This document shows positions 16,109 through 24,372 of a stretch of DNA of 64,000 nucleotides, piece after piece. Under the pieces are notes generated by a model that ran no database searches, had not been told where the DNA came from, and saw only the letters and a list, made by a program, of their open reading frames with translations. A program made the position numbers and the translations under genes. Every line of letters begins with the position of its first letter. The first letter of the stretch is position 1. The DNA is from Saccharopolyspora oryzae (GTDB lineage Bacteria; Actinomycetota; Actinomycetes; Mycobacteriales; Pseudonocardiaceae), in NCBI RefSeq assembly GCF_027853915.1, contig NZ_JAQGLA010000018.1:1-64000 (forward strand), given 5' to 3'.

Positions 16109-16867
16109 ATGGGCACGCACATCGAACGCCGATCCAGCGGGATCGTGGTCCTGACGGTCGACCACCCCCCGGTGAACGCACTACCGGTGCAGGGCTGGCA
16201 CGAACTCGCTGAGGCCCTCACCACCGCGGGTGCCGATCCGCAGACCCGCGCCGTGGTGCTGCAAGCCGCCGGACGCGGCTTCAACGCCGGCGTGGACATC
16301 AAGGAGATCGCCGCCGATCCCGGTCACACCAAGCTCGTGGAGGCCAACCACGGCTGCTACGCGGCGTTCAAGGCCGTCTACGAATGCCCGGTGCCGGTGA
16401 TCAGCGCGGTGCACGGGTTCTGCCTGGGCGGCGGGATCGGGCTGGTCGGCAATTCCGACATCATCATCGCCTCCGAGGACGCCACCTTCGGCCTGCCCGA
16501 GGTGGACCGCGGTGCGCTCGGCGCCGCGACCCACCTGTCCCGGCTGGTGCCGCAGCACACGATGCGCGCGATGTTCTACACCGGCCGCTCCGTGACCGCG
16601 CAGCAGCTGCTGCACTTCGGCTCGGTGTGGCAGGTCGTACCGCGCGACGAGCTGTCCGCCGCGGCGGAGGCGCTGGCCGAGGAGATCGCGGCCAAGGAAC
16701 CGCTGGTGATCCGCAAGGCCAAGGAATCGCTCAACGGCATCGATCCGGTCGACGTCAACCGCAGCTACCGGCTCGAGCAGGGCTTCACCTTCGAGCTCAA
16801 CCTGACCGGGGTCAGCGACCGGGCCCGCGCCGATTTCGTCCACAACGGACAGACGAAGGAGTCGTAG
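16109..16867 (+). CDS. echA20: EchA20, crotonase-family ring-cleavage hydrolase
   Basis: A 252-residue crotonase-superfamily protein. In characterised HIP degradation EchA20 hydrolytically opens ring D of the steroid-derived CoA thioester to give COCHEA-CoA. The crotonase oxyanion-hole segments are visible: GRGFNAGVDIKEIAADP near residues 55-71 and HGFCLGGGIGLVGNSDIIIAS near 102-122. It leads echA20-ipdA-ipdB-ipdC, the same order as Rv3550-Rv3553. The ATG at 16109 follows the KstR2 box. Its stop overlaps the ipdA GTG by one base. Confidence 0.9.
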   Translation: MGTHIERRSSGIVVLTVDHPPVNALPVQGWHELAEALTTAGADPQTRAVVLQAAGRGFNAGVDIKEIAADPGHTKLVEANHGCYAAFKAVYECPVPVISAVHGFCLGGGIGLVGNSDIIIASEDATFGLPEVDRGALGAATHLSRLVPQHTMRAMFYTGRSVTAQQLLHFGSVWQVVPRDELSAAAEALAEEIAAKEPLVIRKAKESLNGIDPVDVNRSYRLEQGFTFELNLTGVSDRARADFVHNGQTKES

Positions 16868-17724
16868 TGCAGGACAAGGTGCTCACCGCCGACGAGGTGG
16901 CCGCCGAACTGACCGACGGCATGACCGTCGGCATCGGCGGCTGGGGCTCGCGCCGCAAACCGATGGCACTGGTCCGCGCGATCCTGCGGTCCCCGGTGCG
17001 GGACCTGACGTTGGTCTCCTACGGCGGCCCGGACGTCGGGCTGCTCTGCGCCGCGGGCAAGGTCCGCAAGCTGGTGCACGGTTTCGTCTCGCTGGACTCC
17101 ATCCCGCTCGACCCGCACTTCCGCGCCGCCCGGCAGTCCGGCGCGCTGGAGGTGGCCGAGTACGACGAGGGCATGGTGCTCGCCGGGCTGCGCGCTGCGG
17201 CCGCCCGGATGCCGTTCCTGCCGACGCGCGCGGGCCTGGGTTCGGACGTGATGGCGCTGAACCCGGAGCTGCGCACGGTGACCTCGCCGTACGCCGACGG
17301 CGAGGAACTGGTCGCGATGCCCGCGCTGAAGCTGGACGTCGCGCTGGTGCACCTCAACCGCGCGGACCGCTTCGGCAACGCCCAGTACCTCGGTCCGGAC
17401 CCGTACTTCGACGACCTGATGTGCGCGGCGGCGCAGCGCAGCTACGTCAGCTGCGAGGAGATCGTGCCGACCGAGCGCCTGCTGGAGAACGGTCCGCCGC
17501 AGACCTTGCTGCTCAACCGGACCCTCACCGACGGCGTGGTGGAGACCCCCAACGGCGCGCACTTCACCAGCTGCGCACCGGACTACGGTCGCGACGAGGC
17601 GTTCCAGCGGCACTACGCGGCCAGCGCGAAACCCGAGGCCTGGGAGGCGTTTCGCGCCCAGTTCCTCGACGGAGACGAGCAGAGCTACCAGAAGGCCGTC
17701 GCCGCCTTCCACGCCCAGTCCTGA
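16867..17724 (+). CDS. ipdA: COCHEA-CoA hydrolase subunit IpdA
   Basis: A 285-residue protein of the class I CoA-transferase fold. With IpdB it opens the last (C) ring of the cholesterol nucleus hydrolytically instead of transferring CoA. The N-terminal GIGGWGSRRKPMALVRAI segment is characteristic. An EYDEG segment (residues 98-102) lies where an essential Glu is reported in IpdA; the exact assignment needs alignment. AAGGAG at 16856-16861 supports GTG 16867, which overlaps the echA20 stop. Confidence 0.9.
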   Translation: MQDKVLTADEVAAELTDGMTVGIGGWGSRRKPMALVRAILRSPVRDLTLVSYGGPDVGLLCAAGKVRKLVHGFVSLDSIPLDPHFRAARQSGALEVAEYDEGMVLAGLRAAAARMPFLPTRAGLGSDVMALNPELRTVTSPYADGEELVAMPALKLDVALVHLNRADRFGNAQYLGPDPYFDDLMCAAAQRSYVSCEEIVPTERLLENGPPQTLLLNRTLTDGVVETPNGAHFTSCAPDYGRDEAFQRHYAASAKPEAWEAFRAQFLDGDEQSYQKAVAAFHAQS

Positions 17725-17745
17725 CCCAGTCGAGGGGAAACCGGC

Positions 17746-18486
17746 ATGATCACCAGAGCTGAAGTGTGCGCCGCGGCCTGCGCCGACACCTGGCGGGACG
17801 CCGGGGCCGCGCTGGCCTCGCCGTTCGGGACGATCCCGTCGATCGGTGCCCGGCTGGCCCGCCTGACCACCGCACCGGACCTGCTGCTCACCGACGGCGA
17901 AGCGATGCTGCTGTCGGAAACCACCGCGCTGGGCGAGGAATCCACCAGCCCGGTGGAGGGCTGGATGCCCTACGGCCGAGTGCTCGACATGCTCGCCGGC
18001 GGGAAGCGGCGGGTCATGATGGGCGCCTCCCAGGTGGACCGCTACGGCAACCAGAACATCTCCCGCATCGGCCCCTGGGACCGCCCGAAGGTCCAGCTGA
18101 TCGGCGTGCGCGGCGCGCCGGGGAACTCGGTCAACCACACCACGAACTACTGGGTCGCCAAGCACAACCCGCGCGTGTTCGTGGAGTCGGTCGACCTGGT
18201 GGCCGGCGTCGGCCACGACCGGGCGCGGGAGGTCGGCGCGCAGTTCCACGACGTGCAGGTGGTGGTGACCGACCTGGCGGTGCTGGACTTCACCGGCCCG
18301 GGCGGCAGCATGCGCCTGCGCTCGGTGCACCCGGGCGTCGAGGTCGCCGAGGTGCAGGAGCAGACCGGGTTCGACCTCGTGGTGGACGACGTGGCCGAGA
18401 CCAGGTCGCCGACCGACGAGGAGCTGGCGCTGATCCGCGAGATCATCGATCCGCGGAACCTGCGCGACCAGGAGGTCCCGGCGTGA
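17746..18486 (+). CDS. ipdB: COCHEA-CoA hydrolase subunit IpdB
   Basis: The 246-residue beta partner of IpdA in the heteromeric ring-opening hydrolase. Its GASQVDRYGNQNISRIG and GAPGNSVNHTTNYWV segments are typical of the CoA-transferase beta-subunit fold. It starts 21 bp after ipdA, and its stop overlaps the ipdC start by 4 nt, consistent with one translationally coupled operon. It matches Rv3552 by position and length. Confidence 0.9.
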   Translation: MITRAEVCAAACADTWRDAGAALASPFGTIPSIGARLARLTTAPDLLLTDGEAMLLSETTALGEESTSPVEGWMPYGRVLDMLAGGKRRVMMGASQVDRYGNQNISRIGPWDRPKVQLIGVRGAPGNSVNHTTNYWVAKHNPRVFVESVDLVAGVGHDRAREVGAQFHDVQVVVTDLAVLDFTGPGGSMRLRSVHPGVEVAEVQEQTGFDLVVDDVAETRSPTDEELALIREIIDPRNLRDQEVPA

Positions 18487-19568
18487 TCGAGCAGGTGCTG
18501 CGCACCCCGCTGTGCGACCTCACCGGCGTCCGCCACCCCGTGGTGCAGACCGGCATGGGCTGGGTCGCCGGACCCAGCCTCGTGTCGGCCACCGCGCGGG
18601 CGGGCGGGCTGGGCATCCTGGCCTCGGCGACGATGACGCTGCCGCAGCTGGCCGACGCGGTGCGCGAGGTCAAGGAACGCACCGACAACCCCTTCGGCGT
18701 CAACTTGCGCGCCGACGCCTCCGACGCCGAGGAACGGGTGGACCTGCTCATCCGCGAGCAGGTCCGCGTCGCGTCCTTCGCGCTGGCGCCGAGCCAGCGG
18801 CTGATCGGCAAGCTCAAGGACGCCGGGATCGTGGTGATCCCCTCGATCGGCGCCCGGCGGCACGCCGAGAAGGTCGCGGCCTGGGGCGCGGACGCGGTCC
18901 TGGTGCAGGGCGGCGAGGGCGGCGGGCACACCGGATCGGTGGCCACCACGCTGCTGCTGCCGCAGGTGGTGGACGCGGTGGACATCCCGGTGATCGCCGC
19001 CGGCGGGTTCTTCGACGGACGCGGTCTGGCCGCCGCCCTGTGCTACGGCGCGGCGGGCATCGCGATGGGCACCCGCTTCCTGCTCACCTCGGACAGCCGC
19101 GTGCCGCGCGAGGTCCAGCAGTCCTATTTGGACGCCTCGGTGTCCGACACGGTGGTCACCGCGCAGGTCGACGGGCTGCCGCACCGGATGCTGAAGACCG
19201 GGCTGACCGAAGCGGCCGAGTCCAAGAACCTGCTGCGCCGGCTGCCCGACGCGCTGCGGCAGGCGGTGGCGTTCAAGTCGTTGATCGGCATGAGCTGGCG
19301 GCAGCTCATCACCGACGGCCTGGCCATGCGGCGCGCCCAGAAGCTGCCGCTGAACCGGGTCCTGCTGGCCGCCAACACGCCGATGTTGATCAAATCAGCG
19401 CTGGTCGACGGCCGCCCGGAGGCCGGCGTGCTGCCCGCGGGCCAGGTGGTCGGGATGATCGACGAGCTGCCCAGCTGCGAGGAGCTGATCGACCGCGTCG
19501 TCACCGAAGCGGCGAACGCCTTGTCGGCGGTCACTCCGGTTCTGCGATCCCCTCGCACAGGATCTTGA
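18483..19568 (+). CDS. ipdC: Flavin-dependent reductase IpdC (NPD family)
   Basis: A 361-residue nitronate monooxygenase/NPD-family FMN TIM barrel. In steroid catabolism IpdC acts on the hydroxylated HIC-CoA intermediate before ring opening. FMN-binding segments are visible: PVVQTGMGWVAGPSLVSATARAGGLG at the N terminus, VLVQGGEGGGHTG in the middle, and IPVIAAGGFFDGRGLAAAL near residues 170-188. The GTG start overlaps the ipdB stop. The last 38 bp overlap the 3' end of kstR2 on the opposite strand. Confidence 0.88.
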   Translation: MIEQVLRTPLCDLTGVRHPVVQTGMGWVAGPSLVSATARAGGLGILASATMTLPQLADAVREVKERTDNPFGVNLRADASDAEERVDLLIREQVRVASFALAPSQRLIGKLKDAGIVVIPSIGARRHAEKVAAWGADAVLVQGGEGGGHTGSVATTLLLPQVVDAVDIPVIAAGGFFDGRGLAAALCYGAAGIAMGTRFLLTSDSRVPREVQQSYLDASVSDTVVTAQVDGLPHRMLKTGLTEAAESKNLLRRLPDALRQAVAFKSLIGMSWRQLITDGLAMRRAQKLPLNRVLLAANTPMLIKSALVDGRPEAGVLPAGQVVGMIDELPSCEELIDRVVTEAANALSAVTPVLRSPRTGS

Positions 19569-20160
19569 CGTACTGGTCCGCGATGGCCGACGCGGTGAGC
19601 TTTCCGCGCGGGTTGTACCAGTGCACCGTCGTCCACACCATGTCGCGGATGAAGCGGTAGGCCAGCTTGACGTCGAGGTCGGAGCGGAAGACCCCGGCGC
19701 GCTGGCCCTCCAGCAGCACGCGGGTCCAGGTGCGCTCGAAGTCGTTGGCGGCCTTGGTCAGGTAGTCGAAGCGGTCCAGCTGCTCGAGGTACTTCGACTC
19801 GTTCTGGAAGATCGCGATGGCAGCCCGGTGCTTCTGCATCGCGGCGAAGGACTGCCGGACCAGCTCGGTGATCGCGGTGCGCGGATCGGTGGCCTCCCGC
19901 AGCACCTTCTCGTTGGTGCGGTGCTGGTCGTCCAGGAAGGCGCGCAGGATCTCGTCGACCATCGACTCCTTGGAGTCGAAGTGGTGGTACAGGCTGCCGG
20001 AGAGGATGCCTGCGGCGTCGGCGATGTCGCGCACCGTGGTGGCGAGGAACCCGCGGGTGGCGAACAGCTCGGCGGCGATGGCCAGCAGCTCGGCACGCCG
20101 CTCGGAACCGGACTCCCGCGTCGGGCGGTTCCTACTGGACAAGCGCTTGGTCGATACCAC
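19531..20160 (-). CDS. kstR2: TetR-family repressor KstR2 of the ring-C/D regulon
   Basis: A 209-residue TetR regulator. Its HTH (ATTVRDIADAAGILSGSLYHHFDSKESMVDEILRAFLD) and C-terminal DLDVKLAYRFIRDMVWTTVHWYNPRGKLTA segment match mycobacterial KstR2 (Rv3557c) closely. KstR2 represses HIP-degradation genes and responds to HIP-CoA. The start is GTG 20160 with GAGAGG about 7 nt upstream. A KstR2 box falls inside codons 4-8. The gene is convergent with the operon it represses and overlaps ipdC by 38 bp at the 3' end. Confidence 0.92.
   Translation of the reverse strand: MVSTKRLSSRNRPTRESGSERRAELLAIAAELFATRGFLATTVRDIADAAGILSGSLYHHFDSKESMVDEILRAFLDDQHRTNEKVLREATDPRTAITELVRQSFAAMQKHRAAIAIFQNESKYLEQLDRFDYLTKAANDFERTWTRVLLEGQRAGVFRSDLDVKLAYRFIRDMVWTTVHWYNPRGKLTASAIADQYVKILCEGIAEPE
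20138..20151. promoter_or_regulatory. KstR2 operator inside the 5' end of kstR2
   Basis: GACAAGCGCTTGGT matches ANCAAGNNCTTGNT except for the first base and has a perfect CAAG-CG-CTTG palindrome. It lies within codons 4-8 of kstR2, so autorepression would act at or just past the transcription start. Confidence 0.65.
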
Positions 20161-20222
20161 GGCACAATCCTCTCAAAGCCTGGTGACCACCACCTCCGCA
20201 GGCCCTCCACAGCCATCCGGGT

Positions 20223-20270
20223 CCGCAAATTCCATTGAAATCGGACGTTCGATTTCAATGGAATTTGCGG
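20223..20270. terminator. 20-bp perfect-stem hairpin
   Basis: The arm CCGCAAATTCCATTGAAATC pairs perfectly with 20251-20270 around an 8-nt loop. It begins 6 bp after the ipdF stop (minus strand) and would separate ipdF from kstR2. It is a sister of the hairpin at 9923-9970. Confidence 0.7.
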
Positions 20271-20275
20271 CGGGG

Positions 20276-21049
20276 TCAGGGGTGTTGGTTGCTGACGGAG
20301 ATGACTTCTCCGGTCAGGTACGTGGAGTAGTCGCTGGACAGGAAGACGATCACGTTGGCCACTTCCCAGGGCTGCGCCGAGCGGCCGAAGGCCTCGCGGC
20401 CGGTGAGCTCGGTCAGCAGCTCCTCGGAGGTCACCTTCGCCAGGTTCTCGTGCATCACCAGGCTCGGCGCGACGGCGTTGATGCGAACCCCCAGCGGCGC
20501 CGCGTCCAGCGCCGCGCAGCGGGTCAGCGCCATCACGCCGGCCTTCGCCGCCGCGTAGTGCGCCTGACCGGCCTGCGCGCGCCAGCCGACCACCGAGGCG
20601 TTGTTGACCACCACCCCGGCGTTGCCCTGCTCCTGGAACAGCCGCACCGCCGCGCGGGTGCAGCGGAAGGTCCCGTTGAGCGTGACGTCGAGAACCTTGT
20701 TCCACTGCTCGTCGGTCATGTCCTGGATGGCCGCGGTGCCGCCGAGCCCGGCGTTGTTCACCACCACGTCGACCTGCCCGAACGAGCTGGTCGCGGTGTC
20801 GAACATCCGCTGCACCTGCGCTTCGTCGGTGACGTCGCAGGGCACGGCGATGATCTTCGCGCCGGGCAGCTGCGCGAGCTCGGCGCGGGTCTCCTCCAGC
20901 CGGCGCTCGTGCCGATCGCTGATCAGCACCTGCGCGCCTTCCTCGAGCATTCGACGCGCCACAGCGGATCCGATCCCGGTGCCCGCCGCAGCGGTGACCA
21001 CCGCGGTCTTGCCGGTGAGCAGCCCGTGGGCGGGCGGCGGTGCGGTCAT
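20276..21049 (-). CDS. ipdF: SDR dehydrogenase IpdF
   Basis: A 257-residue short-chain dehydrogenase assigned to IpdF (Rv3559c), which oxidises the 5-hydroxyl of the HIP-CoA intermediate. The cofactor motif is VVTAAAGTGIGSAVARR, followed by NNAGLGG and the catalytic NASVVG ... YAAAKAG, where Ser, Tyr and Lys are present. ATG 21049 has a GGAGG site; the longer open frame upstream is the shadow of fadE30. It lies 22 bp downstream of fadE30 in a two-gene minus-strand operon. Confidence 0.82.
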   Translation of the reverse strand: MTAPPPAHGLLTGKTAVVTAAAGTGIGSAVARRMLEEGAQVLISDRHERRLEETRAELAQLPGAKIIAVPCDVTDEAQVQRMFDTATSSFGQVDVVVNNAGLGGTAAIQDMTDEQWNKVLDVTLNGTFRCTRAAVRLFQEQGNAGVVVNNASVVGWRAQAGQAHYAAAKAGVMALTRCAALDAAPLGVRINAVAPSLVMHENLAKVTSEELLTELTGREAFGRSAQPWEVANVIVFLSSDYSTYLTGEVISVSNQHP

Positions 21050-21071
21050 GCCAGGCCTCCTTCTGGCGCGT

Positions 21072-22247
21072 TCACGGTCGGCTCTCCCGCGGGAGGCCCA
21101 GGACGCGCTCGGCGATGATGTTGCGCTGAATCTCGTTGGAGCCGCCGTAGATCGTGTCGGCGCGGGTGAACAGGAACAGCCGCTGCCAGGTGTCGAGGTC
21201 GTAGGGCCGGCCCGAGGCCAGCAGACCTCCGGCACCGGCCACGTCCATCGCCAGCTCGCCCAGGTCGCGGTGGAAGGTCGACCACAGCAGCTTCACCACC
21301 GAGGCCTCCGCACCCGGCGGGCCGTCGGAGCCCAGGGTCCGCAGGACCGTGCAGCGCAGCGCTTCCAGGTCGACCCGGGCCCGGGCGATCCGGTCGCGCA
21401 GCAGCGGATCCTCGATGGCACCGTTCTGCCTGGCCAGCTCGATGATCCCGCCCAGTTCGCGGCGGAAGGTCACCTGCTGGTCGACGGTGCCGATGCCGCG
21501 CTCGAAGCCGAGCGTGCCCATCGCGACCTGCCAGCCGGACCCGACCTCGCCGACCACGTTGGCGGCATCGGTGCGCGCGTCGTCGAAGAACACCTCGTTG
21601 AACTCCGACGTCCCGGTCAGCTGCTCGATCGGCCGCACCCGCACTCCCGGCTGGTCCATCGGCACCAGCAGGTAGGACAAGCCGCGGTGGCGCTGCTGCT
21701 CGGGATCGGTGCGCGCCAGCACGAAGCACCAGTCGGCCACGTGCGCCATCGACGTCCACACCTTCTGGCCGTTGATCACCCACTGGTCGCCTTCGAGGCG
21801 CGCGGTCGTGGCGACCCCGGCCAGGTCCGATCCGGCGCCCGGCTCGGAGTAGCCCTGGCACCACAGCTCGCGGGCGCCGACGATCTCGGGCAGGAACCGC
21901 CGCTGCTGCTCGGGGCTGCCGAAGGCCATCAGCGTCGGACCGAGCAGCTCTTCACCGATGTGGCCGACCCGCACCGGAGCGTTGGCCTGCGCGTACTCCT
22001 CGTGGAAGATCACCTGCTGCTGCACGGTCGCCTCGCGGCCGCCGAACTCGCGCGGCCAGCCCAGGCACGTCCAGCCGTGCTCGGCCAGCAGGCGGTCCCA
22101 CGCCAGCCGCACGTCGAATCCCTCGTGCTCCCGACCAGGTCCGCCCAGTCCGCGAGCAGCGGCGAACTCGCCGGTGAGGTGCTCGCCGAGCCACTCCCGG
22201 ACCTCGCGGCGGAAAGCCGCCTCTTCAGTGTTGTCGGTGAGGTCCAC
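21072..22247 (-). CDS. fadE30: Acyl-CoA dehydrogenase FadE30
   Basis: A 391-residue acyl-CoA dehydrogenase of the ring-C/D pathway, matching Rv3560c by neighbours (ipdF beside it) and length. It introduces the double bond into an HIP-derived CoA thioester. Motifs: YSEPGAGSDLAGVATTA, NGQKVWTSMAHVADWCFVLAR, and the C-terminal DTIYGGSNEIQRNIIAERVLGLPR. GTG 22247 is supported by GAGGAGG just upstream; the frame running on to 22379 crosses the promoter region. The KstR2 box at 22333 serves this operon and the divergent echA/fadE31-33 operon. Confidence 0.87.
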   Translation of the reverse strand: MDLTDNTEEAAFRREVREWLGEHLTGEFAAARGLGGPGREHEGFDVRLAWDRLLAEHGWTCLGWPREFGGREATVQQQVIFHEEYAQANAPVRVGHIGEELLGPTLMAFGSPEQQRRFLPEIVGARELWCQGYSEPGAGSDLAGVATTARLEGDQWVINGQKVWTSMAHVADWCFVLARTDPEQQRHRGLSYLLVPMDQPGVRVRPIEQLTGTSEFNEVFFDDARTDAANVVGEVGSGWQVAMGTLGFERGIGTVDQQVTFRRELGGIIELARQNGAIEDPLLRDRIARARVDLEALRCTVLRTLGSDGPPGAEASVVKLLWSTFHRDLGELAMDVAGAGGLLASGRPYDLDTWQRLFLFTRADTIYGGSNEIQRNIIAERVLGLPRESRP

Positions 22248-22332
22248 GCACCCTCCTCGCTCGACGCGGCCGCACGGCGGTCTCGCGCGGAATCCGCGCT
22301 CCTCGCACCGCCGGAGCCGCGAATCGCACTCT

Positions 22333-22346
22333 ACCAAGCACTTGCT
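22333..22346. promoter_or_regulatory. KstR2 operator between divergent operons
   Basis: ACCAAGCACTTGCT matches ANCAAGNNCTTGNT at all defined positions. It lies 50 bp upstream of the echA start (22397) and 86 bp upstream of fadE30 (22247), so a single box can control both directions. Confidence 0.82.
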
Positions 22347-22396
22347 TGTTCGGCTATCTTCGACCTGCCGCAACCGCAACCGAGCGAGGAGCGCCG

Positions 22397-23251
22397 ATGG
22401 GAGCAGAGCAAGCGGTCGTCACCTACGAACGCCGCGATCAGGTGGCCGTCGTGACGATGAACCGGCCCGACTACCGCAACGCGCAGAACTCCGTGATGAC
22501 CTACGCCCTCGACGACGCCTTCTACCGGGCCTGCGAGGACGACGAGGTCAAGGTGATCGTGCTGGCCGGAGCCGGCAAGCACTTCTCCGCCGGGCACGAC
22601 ATCGGCTCCCCCGAGCGCGACATCGACGTCAGCTACCCGCGCCGCGCGGGCCTGTGGTGGGACCACACCCGGCACACCGGCGGCGAGTCGCGCTTCGCCC
22701 GCGAGCAGGAGGTCTACCTGGGCATGTGCCGCCGCTGGCGGGAGATGCCCAAGCCGGTGATCGCCTCGGTGCAGGGCGCGTGCGTGGCCGGCGGGCTGAT
22801 GCTGGCCTGGGTGTGCGACCTGATCGTGGCCAGCGAGGACGCGTTCTTCGCCGACCCGGTGGTGCGCATGGGGATTCCCGGCGTCGAGTACTTCGCGCAC
22901 CCGTGGGTGCTGGGTCCGCGGGTGGCCAAGGAGTTCCTGTTCACCGGCAAGCGGATGAGCGCGCAGCGGGCCTACGAGGTCGGCATGGTCAACCAGGTCG
23001 TCCCGCGCGAGGAGCTGGAGAGCGCCACCGCGGAGCTGGCCGAGAACATCGCCGAGATGCCCGGTTTCGGCCTCGCGCTGACCAAGAAGGCGATCAACCA
23101 GGCCGAGGACCTGATGGGGCTGCAGAGCGGGATGGATTCGGCCTTCGGACTGCACCACTTCGCGCACGCGCACAACGCCGAGGTCGGCGAGGACTCGCTG
23201 AGCGGCATGAACGCGCGGAGCATGAAGCAGGCCCAGCAGAAGCAGGAGTGA
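22397..23251 (+). CDS. Enoyl-CoA hydratase/isomerase (EchA13-like)
   Basis: A 284-residue crotonase-family protein. The oxyanion-hole segments are AGAGKHFSAGHDIGSPERD near residues 59-77 and QGACVAGGLMLAWVCDLIVASEDAFF further on. A basic, Gln-rich tail (MKQAQQKQE) ends it. It is first in the KstR2-controlled operon with fadE31-33, so a hydratase step in HIP-CoA beta-oxidation is likely. Assignment to the EchA13 group is from memory and unconfirmed. AGGAG at 22387-22391 supports ATG 22397. Confidence 0.8.
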   Translation: MGAEQAVVTYERRDQVAVVTMNRPDYRNAQNSVMTYALDDAFYRACEDDEVKVIVLAGAGKHFSAGHDIGSPERDIDVSYPRRAGLWWDHTRHTGGESRFAREQEVYLGMCRRWREMPKPVIASVQGACVAGGLMLAWVCDLIVASEDAFFADPVVRMGIPGVEYFAHPWVLGPRVAKEFLFTGKRMSAQRAYEVGMVNQVVPREELESATAELAENIAEMPGFGLALTKKAINQAEDLMGLQSGMDSAFGLHHFAHAHNAEVGEDSLSGMNARSMKQAQQKQE

Positions 23252-23256
23252 GCACA

Positions 23257-24372
23257 GTGGACCTCGATCTTTCCGCCGCGGACGTGGAGTTCCGCGACGA
23301 AGTGCGCGAATGGCTCCGCGAGCACGTCCCGCGCGAGCCGCTGCCGTCGCTGGAGACGGAGGAGGGCTTCGCCGCGCACCGGCGCTGGGAGCAGGAGCTG
23401 CACGAGGCCCGGCTGTCGGTGGTGTCGTGGCCGGAGGAGTTCGGCGGGCGGGGCGCCTCGCTGCTGCAGTGGGTGCTGTTCGAGGAGGAGTACTACGCCG
23501 CGGGCGCGCCCGGGCGGGTCAGCCAGAACGGCATCTTCCTCCTGGCGCCAACGCTTTTCGAGCACGGCACTCCGGACCAGCAGCAGCGATACCTGCCCCG
23601 CATGGCCGCCGGGACCGACATCTGGGCGCAGGCCTGGTCGGAGCCGGAAGCGGGCAGCGACCTCGCCTCGATCCGCTCCACCGCTCGCCGCATCGACGGC
23701 GGCTGGCTGCTGTCCGGGCAGAAGACGTGGAGCTCCCGCGCGGCCTTCGCCGACCGGGCCTTCGGGCTGTTCCGCAGCGATCCCGAGGCGCAGCGGCACC
23801 GCGGGCTGACGTACTTCCTGTTCCCGCTGGACGCCGACGGGGTCACCGTGCGGCCGATCGGGCGCATCGACGGCAAACCCGCTTTCGCCGAGCTGTTCCT
23901 GGACGAGGTGTTCGTGCCCGACGAGGACGTGCTGGGCGGCGTCGGCGAGGGCTGGCGGGTGGCGATGAGCACCGCGAGCAACGAGCGCGGGCTGACGCTG
24001 CGCAGCCCCGGCCGGTTCCTCGCCACCGCGCAGAAGCTCGCCGAGCTGCCGGGCGCGCTGGACGACGACCGGGTGGTGGACGCGTGGATCGCCGCGCAGG
24101 CCTACCGGCTGGCCACCTTCGAGACCGTCACCAAGGTGACCGGCGGCGGATCGCTCGGCGCCGAGGCCAGCCTCAACAAGCTGTTCTGGTCCGAACTGGA
24201 CATCGAGATGCACGAGACCGCGTGGGACCTGCTGGGCCCGGAGGCCGAGCTGTCCTCGTGGGTCGAGGGATACCTGTTCTCGCTGGCCGGACCGATCTAC
24301 GCGGGGACCAACGAGATCCAGCGCAACGTGGCGGCCGAGCGCCTGCTCGGGCTGCCGAGGGGGTCGCGATGA
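23257..24372 (+). CDS. fadE31: Acyl-CoA dehydrogenase FadE31
   Basis: A 371-residue acyl-CoA dehydrogenase. In characterised systems FadE31 forms heteromeric complexes with FadE32 or FadE33. Motifs: WSEPEAGSDLASIRSTA, SGQKTWSSRAAFADRAFGLFR, and GPIYAGTNEIQRNVAAERLLGLPRGSR at the C terminus. GTG 23257 is preferred because AGGAG sits 8 nt upstream; GTG 23248, overlapping the echA stop, is the alternative. Its stop overlaps the fadE32 start by 4 nt. Confidence 0.87.
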   Translation: MDLDLSAADVEFRDEVREWLREHVPREPLPSLETEEGFAAHRRWEQELHEARLSVVSWPEEFGGRGASLLQWVLFEEEYYAAGAPGRVSQNGIFLLAPTLFEHGTPDQQQRYLPRMAAGTDIWAQAWSEPEAGSDLASIRSTARRIDGGWLLSGQKTWSSRAAFADRAFGLFRSDPEAQRHRGLTYFLFPLDADGVTVRPIGRIDGKPAFAELFLDEVFVPDEDVLGGVGEGWRVAMSTASNERGLTLRSPGRFLATAQKLAELPGALDDDRVVDAWIAAQAYRLATFETVTKVTGGGSLGAEASLNKLFWSELDIEMHETAWDLLGPEAELSSWVEGYLFSLAGPIYAGTNEIQRNVAAERLLGLPRGSR

